In this document: positions 9,256-19,468 of the stretch, piece by piece
How positions within the stretch are numbered: the stretch's first letter is position 1
Layout: the number at the start of each line of letters is the position of its first letter
Source: Endozoicomonas elysicola
Lineage (GTDB): Bacteria > Pseudomonadota > Gammaproteobacteria > Pseudomonadales > Endozoicomonadaceae
Length of the DNA: 64,000 nt
Assembly: GCF_000710775.1 (NCBI RefSeq)
Contig: NZ_JOJP01000001.1
Location: 376,764-440,763, forward strand
Reading direction: 5' to 3'
Translations under genes and position numbers: made by a program
The notes under the pieces: model-generated
Told to the model about the DNA's origin: nothing
What the model saw: the letters and a program-made list of their open reading frames with translations, nothing else
Database searches by the model: none

Positions 9256-11109
9256 TTGAAACTGAAAATCCTGACATTATTGTCTGTCATTATTACAGCT
9301 TTTATCAGCTTCCACGGTGTAAAAGCTGATAAAAAAGCCCCTCTTATTCATAAGTCTCATGGTCTATCACGATTTAATGACCTTAAATACCCAGAGGACT
9401 TCCAACACTTCGACTATGTAAACCCTGATGCACCCAAGGGTGGGAAAATCAAAATTGCCGCGATAGGCATTTTCGATACACTCAACCCTTACACGCAATC
9501 AGGCACTCATATTTCTCAGATTCCCCCACTTAATTTTTTTACGCTGGGGTTTCTGGGGTTAAATGAACCCCTGATGATGGGGACTGGCGCTTATAGCCCT
9601 TCAGGTGATGAGTCGAAATCGGCTTATGGATTGATTGCCGAGTCCGTAGAGTACCCAGATGATAATCAGTGGATTATCTTTAACCTGCGCCCTGAAGCTC
9701 GGTTTCATGATGGAAAACCAATAACAGCAGATGATGTCGAGTTCTCCTTTAACCACCTAAAAAAAAAGGGCCCCATCAGGTATCAGGTTCAGCTTAAACC
9801 CGTTGATCGGGTAGAAGTGCTCGACAAACACAAAATCCGCTTTCACTTCAGCGAATCCGGAAATAGAGACCAGCTCTTTTGTGCCGCAGAGTTACCCGTC
9901 TTACCCGCTCACTACTGGAATAATCAGCACAATGAAAAGTCAAAGCTTACACCACCTCTAGGAAGCGGGCCTTATAAGATAACTCACGTCGAACCGGGCT
10001 CATCGGTTACCTTTACCAGGGTTGATGACTACTGGGGTAAAGAACTATCAATAAATAGGGGAAAATATAATTTCGATCAGGTTACCGTCTATTTCTACCA
10101 GGATATAACCATTGCCTTTGAAGCCTTTAAAGCGGGCGTTCTGACCATCTACTTTGAACCTATCTCTAAAAACTGGGCCAAAGCTTATAACTTCCCCGGT
10201 ATCTCTTCGGGAAAAATCAAAAAAGTAGAAATCCCGACAAAAATGATTATTGGTAGCCCTATGATCGTGTTTAACACCCGCCGTGGCCCCTTTGAGGATA
10301 TTCGGGTGAGAGAGGCTTTGGGGTATTTGCTTGATTTTGAGTGGAGTAACCGAACCCTTTTTGAAGGCTCATATATCAGGGCTAACAGCTATTTTCCAAA
10401 TTCAATATACGCTGCTTCAGGCGAGCCTTCTCCCGAAGAACTGAACCTGTTGCAAGCCTATCATTCGCAATTGCCCGAAAGACTCTTTACACAATCATTT
10501 TCCCCCCCAAAAACCACAGGTGATGGCTCTATCAGGAGGCAACAAAAAAAAGCGCTCGAATTACTTAAAGAGGCAGGATGGCAGATGAAGGGAAATAAAC
10601 TAGTAAACAACAAGCAGGAGCCCCTTACGTTTGAGTTAATCACATACAGTCACATGGTGGACAAGGTCATCCTGCCTTACAAAAAGAATCTGGCCACTAT
10701 TGGCATTGATATGAAATATCGTGTCGTTGATAGCAGCAACTATTTCCAGCGGGTCAGAAAACTGGACTTTGACACTATTGGCAATGCCTATCCACTAGGA
10801 CTCTCTCTTGGCAGTGAGCTTTTCCGATATTTTCATTCCAGTAATGCGGATATACCCGACACTCAAAACCTGGCTGGAATAAAAAACCCGGTGGTTGATG
10901 CTCTTTTAGAGAAGATTACCAATGCAAAGACCCAACAGGAACTACAGTCTATTATTCATTGCTTGGATAGAGTTCTGCTCTGGAACCACTACGGCATCCC
11001 ATTGTGGTACTTCGGGAAAGTCAGAGTTGCCCACCAAAGCAATATCAAGCGTCCGCAAACAGAAACTGACTACCCGATGATAATCAATACCTGGTGGCAG
11101 GCTGAATAA
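9256..11109 (+). CDS. YejA-like family 5 extracellular solute-binding protein (orphan)
   Basis: This family 5 peptide-type solute-binding protein starts best at TTG 9256, which has AAGGAG 5 bases upstream and gives 617 residues with a clean signal peptide. An upstream GTG at 9238 would extend it by six residues. The mature N-terminus HGLSRFNDLKYPEDF and NPDAPKGG are hallmarks of the YejA group, whose members bind oligopeptides or microcin C-like compounds in the periplasm. The usual permease and ATPase genes yejB, yejE and yejF are absent, so any transporter partner is elsewhere. It sits between the LysM gene and def, which are close neighbours in Pseudomonas. A nine-A run at 9759-9767 leaves the frame intact. 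Confidence 0.85.
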   Translation: MKLKILTLLSVIITAFISFHGVKADKKAPLIHKSHGLSRFNDLKYPEDFQHFDYVNPDAPKGGKIKIAAIGIFDTLNPYTQSGTHISQIPPLNFFTLGFLGLNEPLMMGTGAYSPSGDESKSAYGLIAESVEYPDDNQWIIFNLRPEARFHDGKPITADDVEFSFNHLKKKGPIRYQVQLKPVDRVEVLDKHKIRFHFSESGNRDQLFCAAELPVLPAHYWNNQHNEKSKLTPPLGSGPYKITHVEPGSSVTFTRVDDYWGKELSINRGKYNFDQVTVYFYQDITIAFEAFKAGVLTIYFEPISKNWAKAYNFPGISSGKIKKVEIPTKMIIGSPMIVFNTRRGPFEDIRVREALGYLLDFEWSNRTLFEGSYIRANSYFPNSIYAASGEPSPEELNLLQAYHSQLPERLFTQSFSPPKTTGDGSIRRQQKKALELLKEAGWQMKGNKLVNNKQEPLTFELITYSHMVDKVILPYKKNLATIGIDMKYRVVDSSNYFQRVRKLDFDTIGNAYPLGLSLGSELFRYFHSSNADIPDTQNLAGIKNPVVDALLEKITNAKTQQELQSIIHCLDRVLLWNHYGIPLWYFGKVRVAHQSNIKRPQTETDYPMIINTWWQAE

Positions 11110-11210
11110 GCTCTATTCAGCAACGATGCTAGGTACAGGCTAAAATTGCAGATATACTGAGAAGTCACTAAACCACTTTCTTCGTTAATTCTGTCAACCT
11201 GAGATCACTG

Positions 11211-11708
11211 ATGGCTCTACTGGAAATTCTTGAATACCCTGACCCCAGACTTCGTACAGTTGCCAAGCCGGTAGCAGAGGTCAATGACGAGATTCGCCGT
11301 ATCGTTGATGACATGCTGGAAACCATGTATGACGCTAGCGGCGTCGGTCTGGCTGCAACACAGGTGAATATTCACCAGCGCATTGTGGTTATGGATCTTT
11401 CGGAAGAAAGTAATGAGCCAGTAGTGCTTATCAATCCCAGCTATGAGCCCATTGGGGATGAAAAATCAGATTTACAGGAAGGCTGCCTGTCAGTACCCGG
11501 CTTTTATGAGCTGTTGGATCGTTATGCTCAAGTGCGACTAACCGCTTTAGATCGCGATGGTAATGAGTACACTCAGGATTATGACGGGCTTGCTGCTGTC
11601 TGTGTTCAGCACGAGCTGGATCATCTGGAAGGCAAACTTTTCATAGATACCCTTTCCCGCCTGAAACAGGATCGTATCAAAAAAAAGCTTGGTAAAAGAA
11701 AGAATTGA
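11211..11708 (+). CDS. def: Peptide deformylase
   Basis: This 165-residue metalloenzyme removes the N-formyl group from nascent polypeptides. All three motifs are present: GVGLAATQ at 44-51, EGCLSVPG at 90-97 with metal ligand Cys92, and QHELDH at 133-138 with metal ligands His134 and His138 and catalytic Glu135. Length is typical. It is followed by fmt, the enzyme that adds the formyl group to initiator tRNA, and then rsmB, a widely conserved order. About 120 bases separate it from fmt. Confidence 0.98.
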   Translation: MALLEILEYPDPRLRTVAKPVAEVNDEIRRIVDDMLETMYDASGVGLAATQVNIHQRIVVMDLSEESNEPVVLINPSYEPIGDEKSDLQEGCLSVPGFYELLDRYAQVRLTALDRDGNEYTQDYDGLAAVCVQHELDHLEGKLFIDTLSRLKQDRIKKKLGKRKN

Positions 11709-11832
11709 ACAAAACCAAGCCTACCACACTCTATTGAAACAATGGTTATCATTAGAATCTGAAACAACCCCACTCCGGTAAACGGTGTATTAAATGCACC
11801 GTTATCGATAACTTTCTGATACATTGCCTCCT

Positions 11833-12777
11833 ATGAAAAGCCTTCGAATTATCTTTGCCGGAACGCCTGAGTTTGCCAGTGCTCACCTTCAGGCCATGCT
11901 TGATAGTCAGCATCAGGTTATTGCCGTTTATACCCAGCCAGACCGTCCTGCAGGGCGTGGTCAAAAACTGATGCCATCGCCGGTCAAATCACTGGCAGCC
12001 CAGCATAATATTCCTGTTTACCAGCCCAAATCACTGCGCACTGAAGAAGCCCAGAAGGAACTCGCATCCCTTAATGCGGACCTGATGGTCGTTGTTGCTT
12101 ATGGACTGATTCTTCCACAGGTCGTTCTGGACACACCTGAGCTGGGCTGTATTAATGTTCATGGCTCTATTTTACCAAGATGGCGAGGGGCAGCCCCCAT
12201 CCAGCGAGCAATAGAAGCCGGAGACACCGAGTCAGGTGTTACTATTATGCAGATGGATGCAGGGCTGGATACTGGCGACATGCTGCTTAAGGCGTTTTGC
12301 CCGATTCATCCCGATGATACAGCGTCACAACTGCACGATCGCTTAATTACAGTGGGTAAACCTGCACTTATTCAAGCGCTTGATGCCATAGCCTCCAATC
12401 AACTACAACCAGAAAAGCAAGACGATAGTCAGGCTTGTTACGCTCATAAGATGAGCAAAGAGGAAGCCATACTGGACTGGCAGAGGCCTGCACAAGCTCT
12501 GGACCGGCAAATTCGTGCCTTTAATCCATGGCCTGTAGCCATTACCTCATTGGATGACACTAAGATCCGGATCTGGGAAGCAATCGCACTGAAAGAAAGT
12601 ACTGGAGAACAACCCGGCACCCTGATCAGCGCAGATAAAGATGGACTGGATATTGCCTGCAGTGAAGGCACTCTTCGCATTAAACGACTGCAATTGGCAG
12701 GAAGCCGAGCAATGACTGTGCAGGAGCTGTTGAACAGCAAAAAAGCGATGTTCAGCACCGGAAAACAATTCAGCTAG
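11833..12777 (+). CDS. fmt: Methionyl-tRNA formyltransferase
   Basis: This enzyme of 314 residues, from ATG at 11833, formylates Met-tRNA(fMet) using 10-formyl-tetrahydrofolate. An open frame from TTG 11824 would add three residues and is less likely. The N-terminal segment [11 protein letters not shown], the DRPAGRG loop and the folate-site region [20 protein letters not shown] ending near residue 120 identify it, and a C-terminal OB-like domain follows from about residue 205. No strong Shine-Dalgarno sequence precedes the start. It is directly downstream of def and 17 bases upstream of rsmB. Confidence 0.97.
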   Translation: MKSLRIIFAGTPEFASAHLQAMLDSQHQVIAVYTQPDRPAGRGQKLMPSPVKSLAAQHNIPVYQPKSLRTEEAQKELASLNADLMVVVAYGLILPQVVLDTPELGCINVHGSILPRWRGAAPIQRAIEAGDTESGVTIMQMDAGLDTGDMLLKAFCPIHPDDTASQLHDRLITVGKPALIQALDAIASNQLQPEKQDDSQACYAHKMSKEEAILDWQRPAQALDRQIRAFNPWPVAITSLDDTKIRIWEAIALKESTGEQPGTLISADKDGLDIACSEGTLRIKRLQLAGSRAMTVQELLNSKKAMFSTGKQFS

Positions 12778-12794
12778 GCTCTTTTTTACCTGAT

Positions 12795-14117
12795 ATGGCT
12801 AAACAATCTTCTGTTCGACAGTTAGCAGCACGGGCGATCACCCGGGTAACCCTGGGAGAATCACTGAGTAGTGTACTGCCGAATTTACAGGAAAAGCTGT
12901 CCAAAAAAGACCAGCCTTTATTGGCTGAGCTTTCCTATGGAACACTCCGTTACTATCACCGACTGGATGCCTGGCTTAAGTTTCTTACGGAAAAGCCCCT
13001 GAAAGAAAAAGAGCAGGATATTCATAACCTGATTTTAGTAGGACTTTACCAGCTGTTCTACACCCGAATCCCTCCTCATGCAGCCATTGGAGAAACGGTT
13101 CAGGCAACCCGCTCCATGGGCAAAGCTTGGGCCAGAGGGCTGGTCAATGGCATTCTCAGAAATGCCCAGCGCCGATTTAAAGAACTTAGCGAACTGGAAG
13201 AGCGCAGTCCTGTTTGTGGCTTTTCACACCCAAAATGGCTGATCAATGCCATCAAAAGAGCCTGGCCAGAAGATTATCAATCTATTCTCTCTGCCAATAA
13301 TCAACCGCCCCCGATGACCCTTCGGGTCAATGAACAGAAAATCCAGCCATCCAGATATCTGAAAAAACTGCTGGATGAGTGTATTCAGGCTCGACAGTCT
13401 CAAGTTGCACCACAGGCTATCACCCTTAACAAGCCAACCGCTGTCGATAAACTCCCCATGTTTCGTGATGGAGCGGCCAGTGTTCAAGATGAGTCTGCAC
13501 AACTGGCAGCCACATTAATTCGAGCTAAACCTGGCGATCATATTCTGGATGCCTGCTGTGCTCCTGGCGGCAAGACCTGTCATCTACTGGAACTTAACAA
13601 AGAAATTACCGTTGATGCCCTTGATACAGACAGCGTACGACTGGAAAGAGTCGGTGAAAACCTGCAAAGACTGGGTCTCACCGCCAATGTACTCTGTGGT
13701 GATGCCACGGAACCACAAACCTGGTTCCCGGGGAAACCTTATAATCACATTCTTCTGGATGCCCCCTGCTCTGCAACGGGTGTAATTAGACGGCACCCGG
13801 ATATCAAACTGCTGAGAAAAGCAGAAGATATTGAAGCCCTGGCTCAGCTACAACAGAAAATACTTCAGGCAATCTGGCCTTTATTAAAGCCCGGCGGCAC
13901 ATTGCTTTATGCAACGTGTTCAATCATGCCTCAGGAAAACCACCGACAGATTGAACATTTCCTTTGCGCAACACCTGATGCAAAGCTGCTACCCATCGAA
14001 GGCCAATGGGGTCATGATACCGGGTTTGGCAAACAGCTCTTTCCAGGCGCCAGCGGCCACCTCACTATCGGTGACGGCTTCTTTTATAGCCTGATGACAA
14101 AAACGGAAAATCAATGA
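12795..14117 (+). CDS. rsmB: 16S rRNA (cytosine967-C5)-methyltransferase RsmB
   Basis: This 440-residue protein has an N-terminal NusB-like RNA-binding domain (about residues 1-135) and a C-terminal SAM methyltransferase domain. [10 protein letters not shown] begins at residue 252. Cys325 in DAPCSATG and Cys375 in [10 protein letters not shown] are the two cysteines expected for m5C chemistry, the second being the usual nucleophile. It overlaps the trkA start by 4 bases (ATGA), which indicates translational coupling. The order def-fmt-rsmB-trkA is conserved across gammaproteobacteria. Confidence 0.97.
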   Translation: MAKQSSVRQLAARAITRVTLGESLSSVLPNLQEKLSKKDQPLLAELSYGTLRYYHRLDAWLKFLTEKPLKEKEQDIHNLILVGLYQLFYTRIPPHAAIGETVQATRSMGKAWARGLVNGILRNAQRRFKELSELEERSPVCGFSHPKWLINAIKRAWPEDYQSILSANNQPPPMTLRVNEQKIQPSRYLKKLLDECIQARQSQVAPQAITLNKPTAVDKLPMFRDGAASVQDESAQLAATLIRAKPGDHILDACCAPGGKTCHLLELNKEITVDALDTDSVRLERVGENLQRLGLTANVLCGDATEPQTWFPGKPYNHILLDAPCSATGVIRRHPDIKLLRKAEDIEALAQLQQKILQAIWPLLKPGGTLLYATCSIMPQENHRQIEHFLCATPDAKLLPIEGQWGHDTGFGKQLFPGASGHLTIGDGFFYSLMTKTENQ

Positions 14118-15487
14118 AAATCATCATTCTCGGTGCTGGCCAGGTCGGTGGCACACTGGCAGAAAATCTCGCCAATGAGGAAAATGACATTACGGTAGTC
14201 GATACCAATGCCTCACGACTCAGAGAGTTGCAGGATAAGATTGATATCCGAACCATCCAGGGTAAGGCATCTTTTCCAGGGGTTCTGAAACAAGCTGGGG
14301 CTGATGAAGCCGACATGCTGGTTGCTGTAACTAACAGTGATGAAGTCAACATGGTAGCCTGCCAGATTGCCTACACCCTGTTTCACACACCGTCCAAAAT
14401 CGCCCGTATTCGCCAGGCTGCCTACCTGAAGAATGAGAGTTTGTTTGCCAATGCGGCAATGCCTGTGGACGTACTGATCAGCCCCGAGCAAGTGGTTACC
14501 AACTACGTTAAGCGCCTTCTGGAACGTCCAGGAGCGCTTCAGGTTCTTGATTTTGCTGATGGCCGGGTACAACTGGTTGCCATGAAAGCCTATTATGGCG
14601 GCCCTCTGGTTGGTCACGAACTTCGTTATATCCGGGAACATATGCCCGATGTAGATACCCGGGTTGCCGCCATTTTCCGCCGGGGAAATGCCATCATGCC
14701 CAAAGGCACGACGGTCATCGAAGTGGATGATGAAGTCTTTTTCATTGCCGCCCGTGAAGATATCCGCGCAGTCATGGGTGAGCTCCAACGGCTGGACGAT
14801 GACTATAAACGCATCATTATTGCCGGAGGTGGCAACATCGGACTGCGTCTGGCTCAGGCCGTTGAAGACCAATATAAGGTCAAAATCATTGAACATGATA
14901 TGGAGCGATGCCAGTTCCTGTCAGAGACGCTCACCAAAGCGATGGTTTTCTGCGGCAATGCCTCTGACAAAGAATTATTGATCAGTGAAAATATTGAAGA
15001 GACAGACATATTCTGCGCCTTGACCAATGACGATGAAGCTAACGTTATGTCATCCATGCTGGCCAAGCGTTTGGGTGCTCGAAAAGTCATGGCACTGATT
15101 AATAACCCAGCTTATGTAGACCTGGTTCAGGGTGGCGAAATCGACATTGCTATCTCTCCTCAGCTGGCAACAATTGGTAGCCTGCTCAAGCATGTAAGGC
15201 GTGGAGACATAGTAAATGTTCACTCACTTCGCAGAGGCGCAGCAGAAGCTATTGAAGCTATTGCTCACGGTGATGAGCAAAGCTCTAAAGTTGTGGGAAA
15301 AACCATCCAGGAAGTAGAGTTACCCCAAGGTACGACGATTGGCGCTATTGTTCGTGATGATCAGGTACTCATTGCTCACGACTCTACCCGTATTGAGTCC
15401 GGTGACCACGTTATCCTTTTCTTGACCAATAAGCGGAAAATCCGAGAAGTAGAACAGTTATTTCAGGTAGGACTTGGATTCTTCTAA
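14114..15487 (+). CDS. trkA: Trk potassium-uptake regulatory subunit TrkA
   Basis: This 457-residue peripheral membrane protein has two tandem RCK modules, each an NAD-binding Rossmann domain followed by an RCK-C domain. The first nucleotide loop is GAGQVGG at residues 7-13 and the second is [10 protein letters not shown] near residue 238. It gates the Trk channel in response to nucleotides. The start overlaps the rsmB stop (ATGA). trkH follows in the same orientation after about 200 bases, so both halves of the potassium system are present. An imperfect hairpin follows the stop at 15500-15526. Confidence 0.97.
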   Translation: MKIIILGAGQVGGTLAENLANEENDITVVDTNASRLRELQDKIDIRTIQGKASFPGVLKQAGADEADMLVAVTNSDEVNMVACQIAYTLFHTPSKIARIRQAAYLKNESLFANAAMPVDVLISPEQVVTNYVKRLLERPGALQVLDFADGRVQLVAMKAYYGGPLVGHELRYIREHMPDVDTRVAAIFRRGNAIMPKGTTVIEVDDEVFFIAAREDIRAVMGELQRLDDDYKRIIIAGGGNIGLRLAQAVEDQYKVKIIEHDMERCQFLSETLTKAMVFCGNASDKELLISENIEETDIFCALTNDDEANVMSSMLAKRLGARKVMALINNPAYVDLVQGGEIDIAISPQLATIGSLLKHVRRGDIVNVHSLRRGAAEAIEAIAHGDEQSSKVVGKTIQEVELPQGTTIGAIVRDDQVLIAHDSTRIESGDHVILFLTNKRKIREVEQLFQVGLGFF

Positions 15488-15499
15488 AATGTAAAACCA

Positions 15500-15526
15500 G
15501 CTTCCTTCTTCTCTGAAGTTGGAAGC
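15500..15526 (+). terminator. Imperfect stem-loop after trkA
   Basis: GCTTCC pairs with GGAAGC and inner CTTC pairs with GAAG around a TCT loop, with a TT/TT internal bulge. No T-run follows, so a factor-independent terminator is not strongly supported. It could attenuate read-through into trkH. Confidence 0.35.
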
Positions 15527-15686
15527 CACCTTTCCGAAATCATGTCAATGATCTGAAACAAGCTTCAGGGCTTTATTTTTCCCATGGATTGGGAGTAACC
15601 TGCTACTGCATAAAATCAGAATTTCTTATAGCCATTATAAGAATCCACCATGGTAGGTTATTCATACTGGATGAAGCAGGAGCACC

Positions 15687-17138
15687 ATGCAGTTTCAGGT
15701 TATTCTCCCCATTTTGGGTATTTTGCTGATTTTGTTCAGCACCTCCAGTCTTCCCCCCATTCTTGTTGCCCTGATTTATCAGGAGCAGGAAATATCAATA
15801 TTCATCTACACATTTTTACTCACACTACTCCTGGGTGTCTTACTCTGGTTTCCTTTCAGGCACATTAAAGATGAATTAAGAGCTCGGGAAGGCTTCCTGG
15901 TTACGGCTCTCTTCTGGGTCGTGCTTGGGTCATTTGGTTCTTTGCCATTCCTGCTCATGGAAAGCCCATCACTCAGCATTACTGATGCAATGTTTGAATC
16001 GATGTCAGGCTTAACAACTACAGGTGCAACAATTCTGACAGGCATTGAGCACTTGCCGCGTTCAATTTTGTTTTACCGGCAACAGCTTCAATGGCTGGGG
16101 GGGATGGGAATTATTGTTCTGGCGGTTGCTATTATCCCGATGCTGGGAATCGGAGGGATGCAGCTCTATCGAACGGAAACACCGGGCCCGGTTAAAGACT
16201 CCAAGTTAACGCCAAGGATCACAGAAACGGCCAAAGCACTCTGGTTTCTCTATGTCTTTCTAACCGCCGCTTGTGCCCTTGCCTACTGGCTGGCAGGAAT
16301 GAACTTATTTGATGCCATCAGCCATAGCTTTACCACCATCGCTATCGGGGGCTTTTCTACATACGACAGCAGTATGGGACACTTCAATTCCCCAATGATT
16401 ATCTCTGTAGCTATCTTCTTCATGCTCGTTGCTGGCGTCAATTTTGCCCTGCACTTTACGGCTTGGAGACATAAGTCATTAACGCACTATTTTCAAGACC
16501 CAGAAGTTAAATGGTTTCTGGCTATCCTAGGTGTAGTTGGGATGATTACGGTAGTAACCCTCTACATGTCTGACACTTATTCTCTGAGCAAGTCTTTCAG
16601 GTATGGCCTGTTCGAGGTGGTATCTGTAGCAACGACTACTGGCTACACATCATCATCCAGCTTTTCCGCCTGGCCAATGTTTCTACCATTAATGTTGTTT
16701 TTTACCAGCTTTATGGGTGGCTGTGCAGGCTCAACTGCTGGCGGTATGAAAGTAATCAGAGTTGTTCTGATTGCGAAACAGGGTATGAGAGAACTTCGCC
16801 GTTTAGTTCATCCCAATGCGGTATTTACCATCAAGATCGGTGGCAGACCAGTGAGCCCCAGAGTGGGTGAAGCTGTGTGGGGGTTCTTTGCTACTTACAT
16901 TTTAATGTTTGTGCTTCTCTTCCTTGCTTTGCTGGCAACGGGCCTGGACTTTACTACCGCATTCTCAACGATCGCTTCGTGTCTGAATAACCTCGGACCA
17001 GCGCTAGGAGAAGCAGCATTCAGTTACCATAGCCTACCCGATGCAGCAAAGTGGATTCTCGCTTTTGCCATGCTGTTAGGTCGTCTGGAAATTTTTACAC
17101 TACTTGTGTTGTTTACTCCAACCTTCTGGCGATACTGA
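15687..17138 (+). CDS. trkH: Trk potassium-uptake channel subunit TrkH
   Basis: This 483-residue integral membrane protein has about ten hydrophobic helices and four pore-loop repeats typical of the TrkH/KtrB superfamily: TTTGATIL near residue 110, AIGGFSTYDSS near 225, TTTGYTSSSS near 317 and the CLNNLGP loop near 435. It forms the K+ path, gated by TrkA. The start ATG at 15687 has AGGAG 6 bases upstream. It lies about 200 bases downstream of trkA, so the two may be co-transcribed or separately started. Length is normal. Confidence 0.96.
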   Translation: MQFQVILPILGILLILFSTSSLPPILVALIYQEQEISIFIYTFLLTLLLGVLLWFPFRHIKDELRAREGFLVTALFWVVLGSFGSLPFLLMESPSLSITDAMFESMSGLTTTGATILTGIEHLPRSILFYRQQLQWLGGMGIIVLAVAIIPMLGIGGMQLYRTETPGPVKDSKLTPRITETAKALWFLYVFLTAACALAYWLAGMNLFDAISHSFTTIAIGGFSTYDSSMGHFNSPMIISVAIFFMLVAGVNFALHFTAWRHKSLTHYFQDPEVKWFLAILGVVGMITVVTLYMSDTYSLSKSFRYGLFEVVSVATTTGYTSSSSFSAWPMFLPLMLFFTSFMGGCAGSTAGGMKVIRVVLIAKQGMRELRRLVHPNAVFTIKIGGRPVSPRVGEAVWGFFATYILMFVLLFLALLATGLDFTTAFSTIASCLNNLGPALGEAAFSYHSLPDAAKWILAFAMLLGRLEIFTLLVLFTPTFWRY

Positions 17139-17161
17139 CTAAATGTCTTTGGGGATGATGA

Positions 17162-18199
17162 TTACATCGAGCAACCACCGTCCCCACTTTTCCCCTTCAG
17201 GTACATGACCAAGGCAAGCCCTCCAAGAATCAAATTCAAGATTAATGTAATGATTACGCCATTCCCAGACTTTGCTGCAATAAGATTACTTCTTACTAAA
17301 TAAATAGATGACTTATCAAGAATAAAGTCCATTAGCATGCAGGAGAGAAAAACACTAAAAAATAAAACAGCTGTCTGTCTTACTGTCACTGATAAACCGT
17401 AATAATTATACGACATTCTAAGCATGGGAAAGGTGAGTAGGCTGGATAACAAAAAGGCCATTACGCCTCCAGGTGATACACCATTCCACCACATCACAGC
17501 AGCCAGAGAGACATTGCCAATAGAGCAACCAAAAGTAAGAACAGCAACAATGATTCCAATAAAAGCATTCCATAGCCATGCTATAAATCCATAGTCCTGA
17601 GTACTCCAGAAGATTAACTCCCACCAGTTAGATGGCATCAAAACACTCACAGATGAAGCAATCAACAACCCCACCAGAATATCTTTACGAGTCATATTCA
17701 AATCATCACGAAAAAATACACACGCCCTCTGCCATGCATTCTTACCATTAGACGTGATTTCATTTTTTTCATGCCCAGCATCTGGAGCAGGCATTCGCAA
17801 GGTAATAGCCAAAAAATAGGCAAGGATGATAAATGCAATTGAAGTGACTACCATGATTTCCAGAAAGAGCACGCCCAGAAACCCATAAATGGCAACCAAC
17901 ATTGAAATACCAATATTCGTGCTGGAAATCATAAAAGCCAAACTGTTTGGCCAGCTTGCTCCTTTCTGCCTCAATGTATGGCCCATCCCTATCGTCGCGT
18001 AATTACAGACAGAAGAGACAGCACCGAGTATTACTGAAAGGCTGGCGCTTTCAAGACGATTACTTCCCAATCGCTGGACAATAGTCCCTGTAGGAATATA
18101 ACTTCGAACAAAAGCAGAAAGCGATAAGCCAAAAACAATTGGCCATAACATGTGCCATAAAAGAAGAGCGTAGGCAGAGGCAAGTTCAACAATAATCAT
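17162..18199 (-). CDS. Membrane permease, probable UPF0718/ArsP-like family
   Basis: This 345-residue polytopic membrane protein starts best at ATG 18199, with GGAG 8 bases upstream; an upstream TTG at 18232 is weaker. It has about eight to ten hydrophobic segments and two internally related halves around GHTLRQKGASWPNSLAFMIS and WNGVSPGGVMAFLLSS. That pattern recalls the UPF0718 permeases (PF03773), which include organoarsenical exporter ArsP. The substrate cannot be read from the sequence. The gene converges with trkH and diverges from glyQ. No metalloregulator lies beside it. The family call is a resemblance judgement. Confidence 0.55.
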   Translation of the reverse strand: MIIVELASAYALLLWHMLWPIVFGLSLSAFVRSYIPTGTIVQRLGSNRLESASLSVILGAVSSVCNYATIGMGHTLRQKGASWPNSLAFMISSTNIGISMLVAIYGFLGVLFLEIMVVTSIAFIILAYFLAITLRMPAPDAGHEKNEITSNGKNAWQRACVFFRDDLNMTRKDILVGLLIASSVSVLMPSNWWELIFWSTQDYGFIAWLWNAFIGIIVAVLTFGCSIGNVSLAAVMWWNGVSPGGVMAFLLSSLLTFPMLRMSYNYYGLSVTVRQTAVLFFSVFLSCMLMDFILDKSSIYLVRSNLIAAKSGNGVIITLILNLILGGLALVMYLKGKSGDGGCSM

Positions 18200-18309
18200 G
18201 GAGAGCACTCCGAAGCTCTGGAGAAGTTGCAATTATAGTTGGCTATTTCGTACCGTATAAAAGACACCAAGAAGTGCTATCCAAAAGTCTTACCCACGTT
18301 TTTCACAAC

Positions 18310-18349
18310 TTATCCACAGCTTAAACTTAACCGCACAAACCGGTATAAT
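18310..18349 (+). promoter_or_regulatory. glyQ promoter candidate with an upstream DnaA box
   Basis: TATAAT at 18344-18349 stands 17 bases from TTAAAC at 18321-18326, a good -10 with a weak -35. A perfect DnaA box TTATCCACA lies at 18310-18318, just upstream of the -35, so DnaA could affect this promoter. A short hairpin (CCCTG/CAGGG) follows at 18376-18396 in the long leader before glyQ. Confidence 0.5.
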
Positions 18350-18502
18350 CCCTCTCTATTTTTACAATCGAACCCTGCGAGTGTTCACTCACAGGGAAAC
18401 CTATGCCAGGCACGTTAGCTGGTCATCGATAATTGCTCGCAATACAAAGCTCAATGCTCAAAAAACGACCAGTTTGCATATGAGCCTCTAAGAGGTAGAA
18501 AA

Positions 18503-19468
18503 GTGACTTCCCAGAGCACGCCAGATATCAATACATTTCAGGGTCTCATTCTCGCCCTTCAACAATTCTGGGCCCAACAGGGCTGCGTTATCATGCAACC
18601 ACTGGACATGGAAGTGGGGGCCGGTACTTTCCATCCTGCTACATTCCTGCGAGCCATTGGCCCGGAAAACTGGAACGCTGCCTACGTTCAGCCAAGCCGT
18701 CGTCCAACAGATGGCCGTTACGGTGAAAACCCGAACCGTCTCCAGCATTACTACCAGTTCCAGGTAGTCATGAAGCCTTCACCCGATAATATCCAGGAGC
18801 TTTACCTGGACTCTCTTCGTCAGCTGGGCGTTAATCCACTGGTTCATGACATCCGTTTTGTGGAAGACAACTGGGAGTCCCCAACACTGGGAGCCTGGGG
18901 CCTTGGCTGGGAAGTATGGATGAACGGTATGGAAGTTACTCAATTCACTTACTTCCAGCAGGTTGGTGGTATTGAATGCTACCCGGTCACTGGTGAGATC
19001 ACTTACGGTCTTGAGCGTCTGGCGATGTACATTCAGGGTGTGGATAACGTTTATGATCTCGTCTGGACTGTTGGCCCACAAGGCCCGGTCACTTACGGGG
19101 ATGTTTTCCATCAGCAGGAGGTTGAAATGTCCACGTTCAACTTCGAGCATGCTGACACTGAAGAACTGTTCAAACAGTTTGACTTCTTTGAGCGTGAGTC
19201 CCAGAAACTGGTTGACATAGGTCTGCCTCTCCCAGCTTATGAGTACGTTCTGAAAGCTTCTCACACCTTTAACCTGCTGGATGCCCGTCATGCGATTTCT
19301 GTGACTGAACGCCAGCGTTTTATCCTGCGCGTCAGAACTCTGGCCAGAGCAGTAGCCAAAGCTTACTTTGATAAACGTCGTGAGCTTGGCTTCCCTCTTG
19401 CAGATGAAAGCATTCGTAATGAAGTTCTGGCTCAGCTTGCGAAAGAAAGCACGCAGGAGGAAAAATAA
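18503..19468 (+). CDS. glyQ: Glycyl-tRNA synthetase alpha subunit
   Basis: This 321-residue catalytic alpha subunit belongs to the bacterial tetrameric (alpha2beta2) class II glycyl-tRNA synthetase. Conserved blocks [35 protein letters not shown] and [19 protein letters not shown] identify it. The start is GTG at 18503, with a purine-rich AAGAGG upstream. Its stop overlaps the glyS start by one base (TAATG), so the subunits are translationally coupled. A roughly 150-base leader separates the proposed promoter from the start. Confidence 0.98.
   Translation: MTSQSTPDINTFQGLILALQQFWAQQGCVIMQPLDMEVGAGTFHPATFLRAIGPENWNAAYVQPSRRPTDGRYGENPNRLQHYYQFQVVMKPSPDNIQELYLDSLRQLGVNPLVHDIRFVEDNWESPTLGAWGLGWEVWMNGMEVTQFTYFQQVGGIECYPVTGEITYGLERLAMYIQGVDNVYDLVWTVGPQGPVTYGDVFHQQEVEMSTFNFEHADTEELFKQFDFFERESQKLVDIGLPLPAYEYVLKASHTFNLLDARHAISVTERQRFILRVRTLARAVAKAYFDKRRELGFPLADESIRNEVLAQLAKESTQEEK

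Noticed and set aside
9759-9767. Nine-A run inside the YejA-like gene as a second frameshift site
   Set aside because: The reading frame and family resemblance continue unbroken across it. It does show that an A9 run alone does not imply a frameshift.
14213-14896. 227-codon open frame antisense to trkA
   Set aside because: It is a mirror of conserved trkA codons with no recognised protein features.
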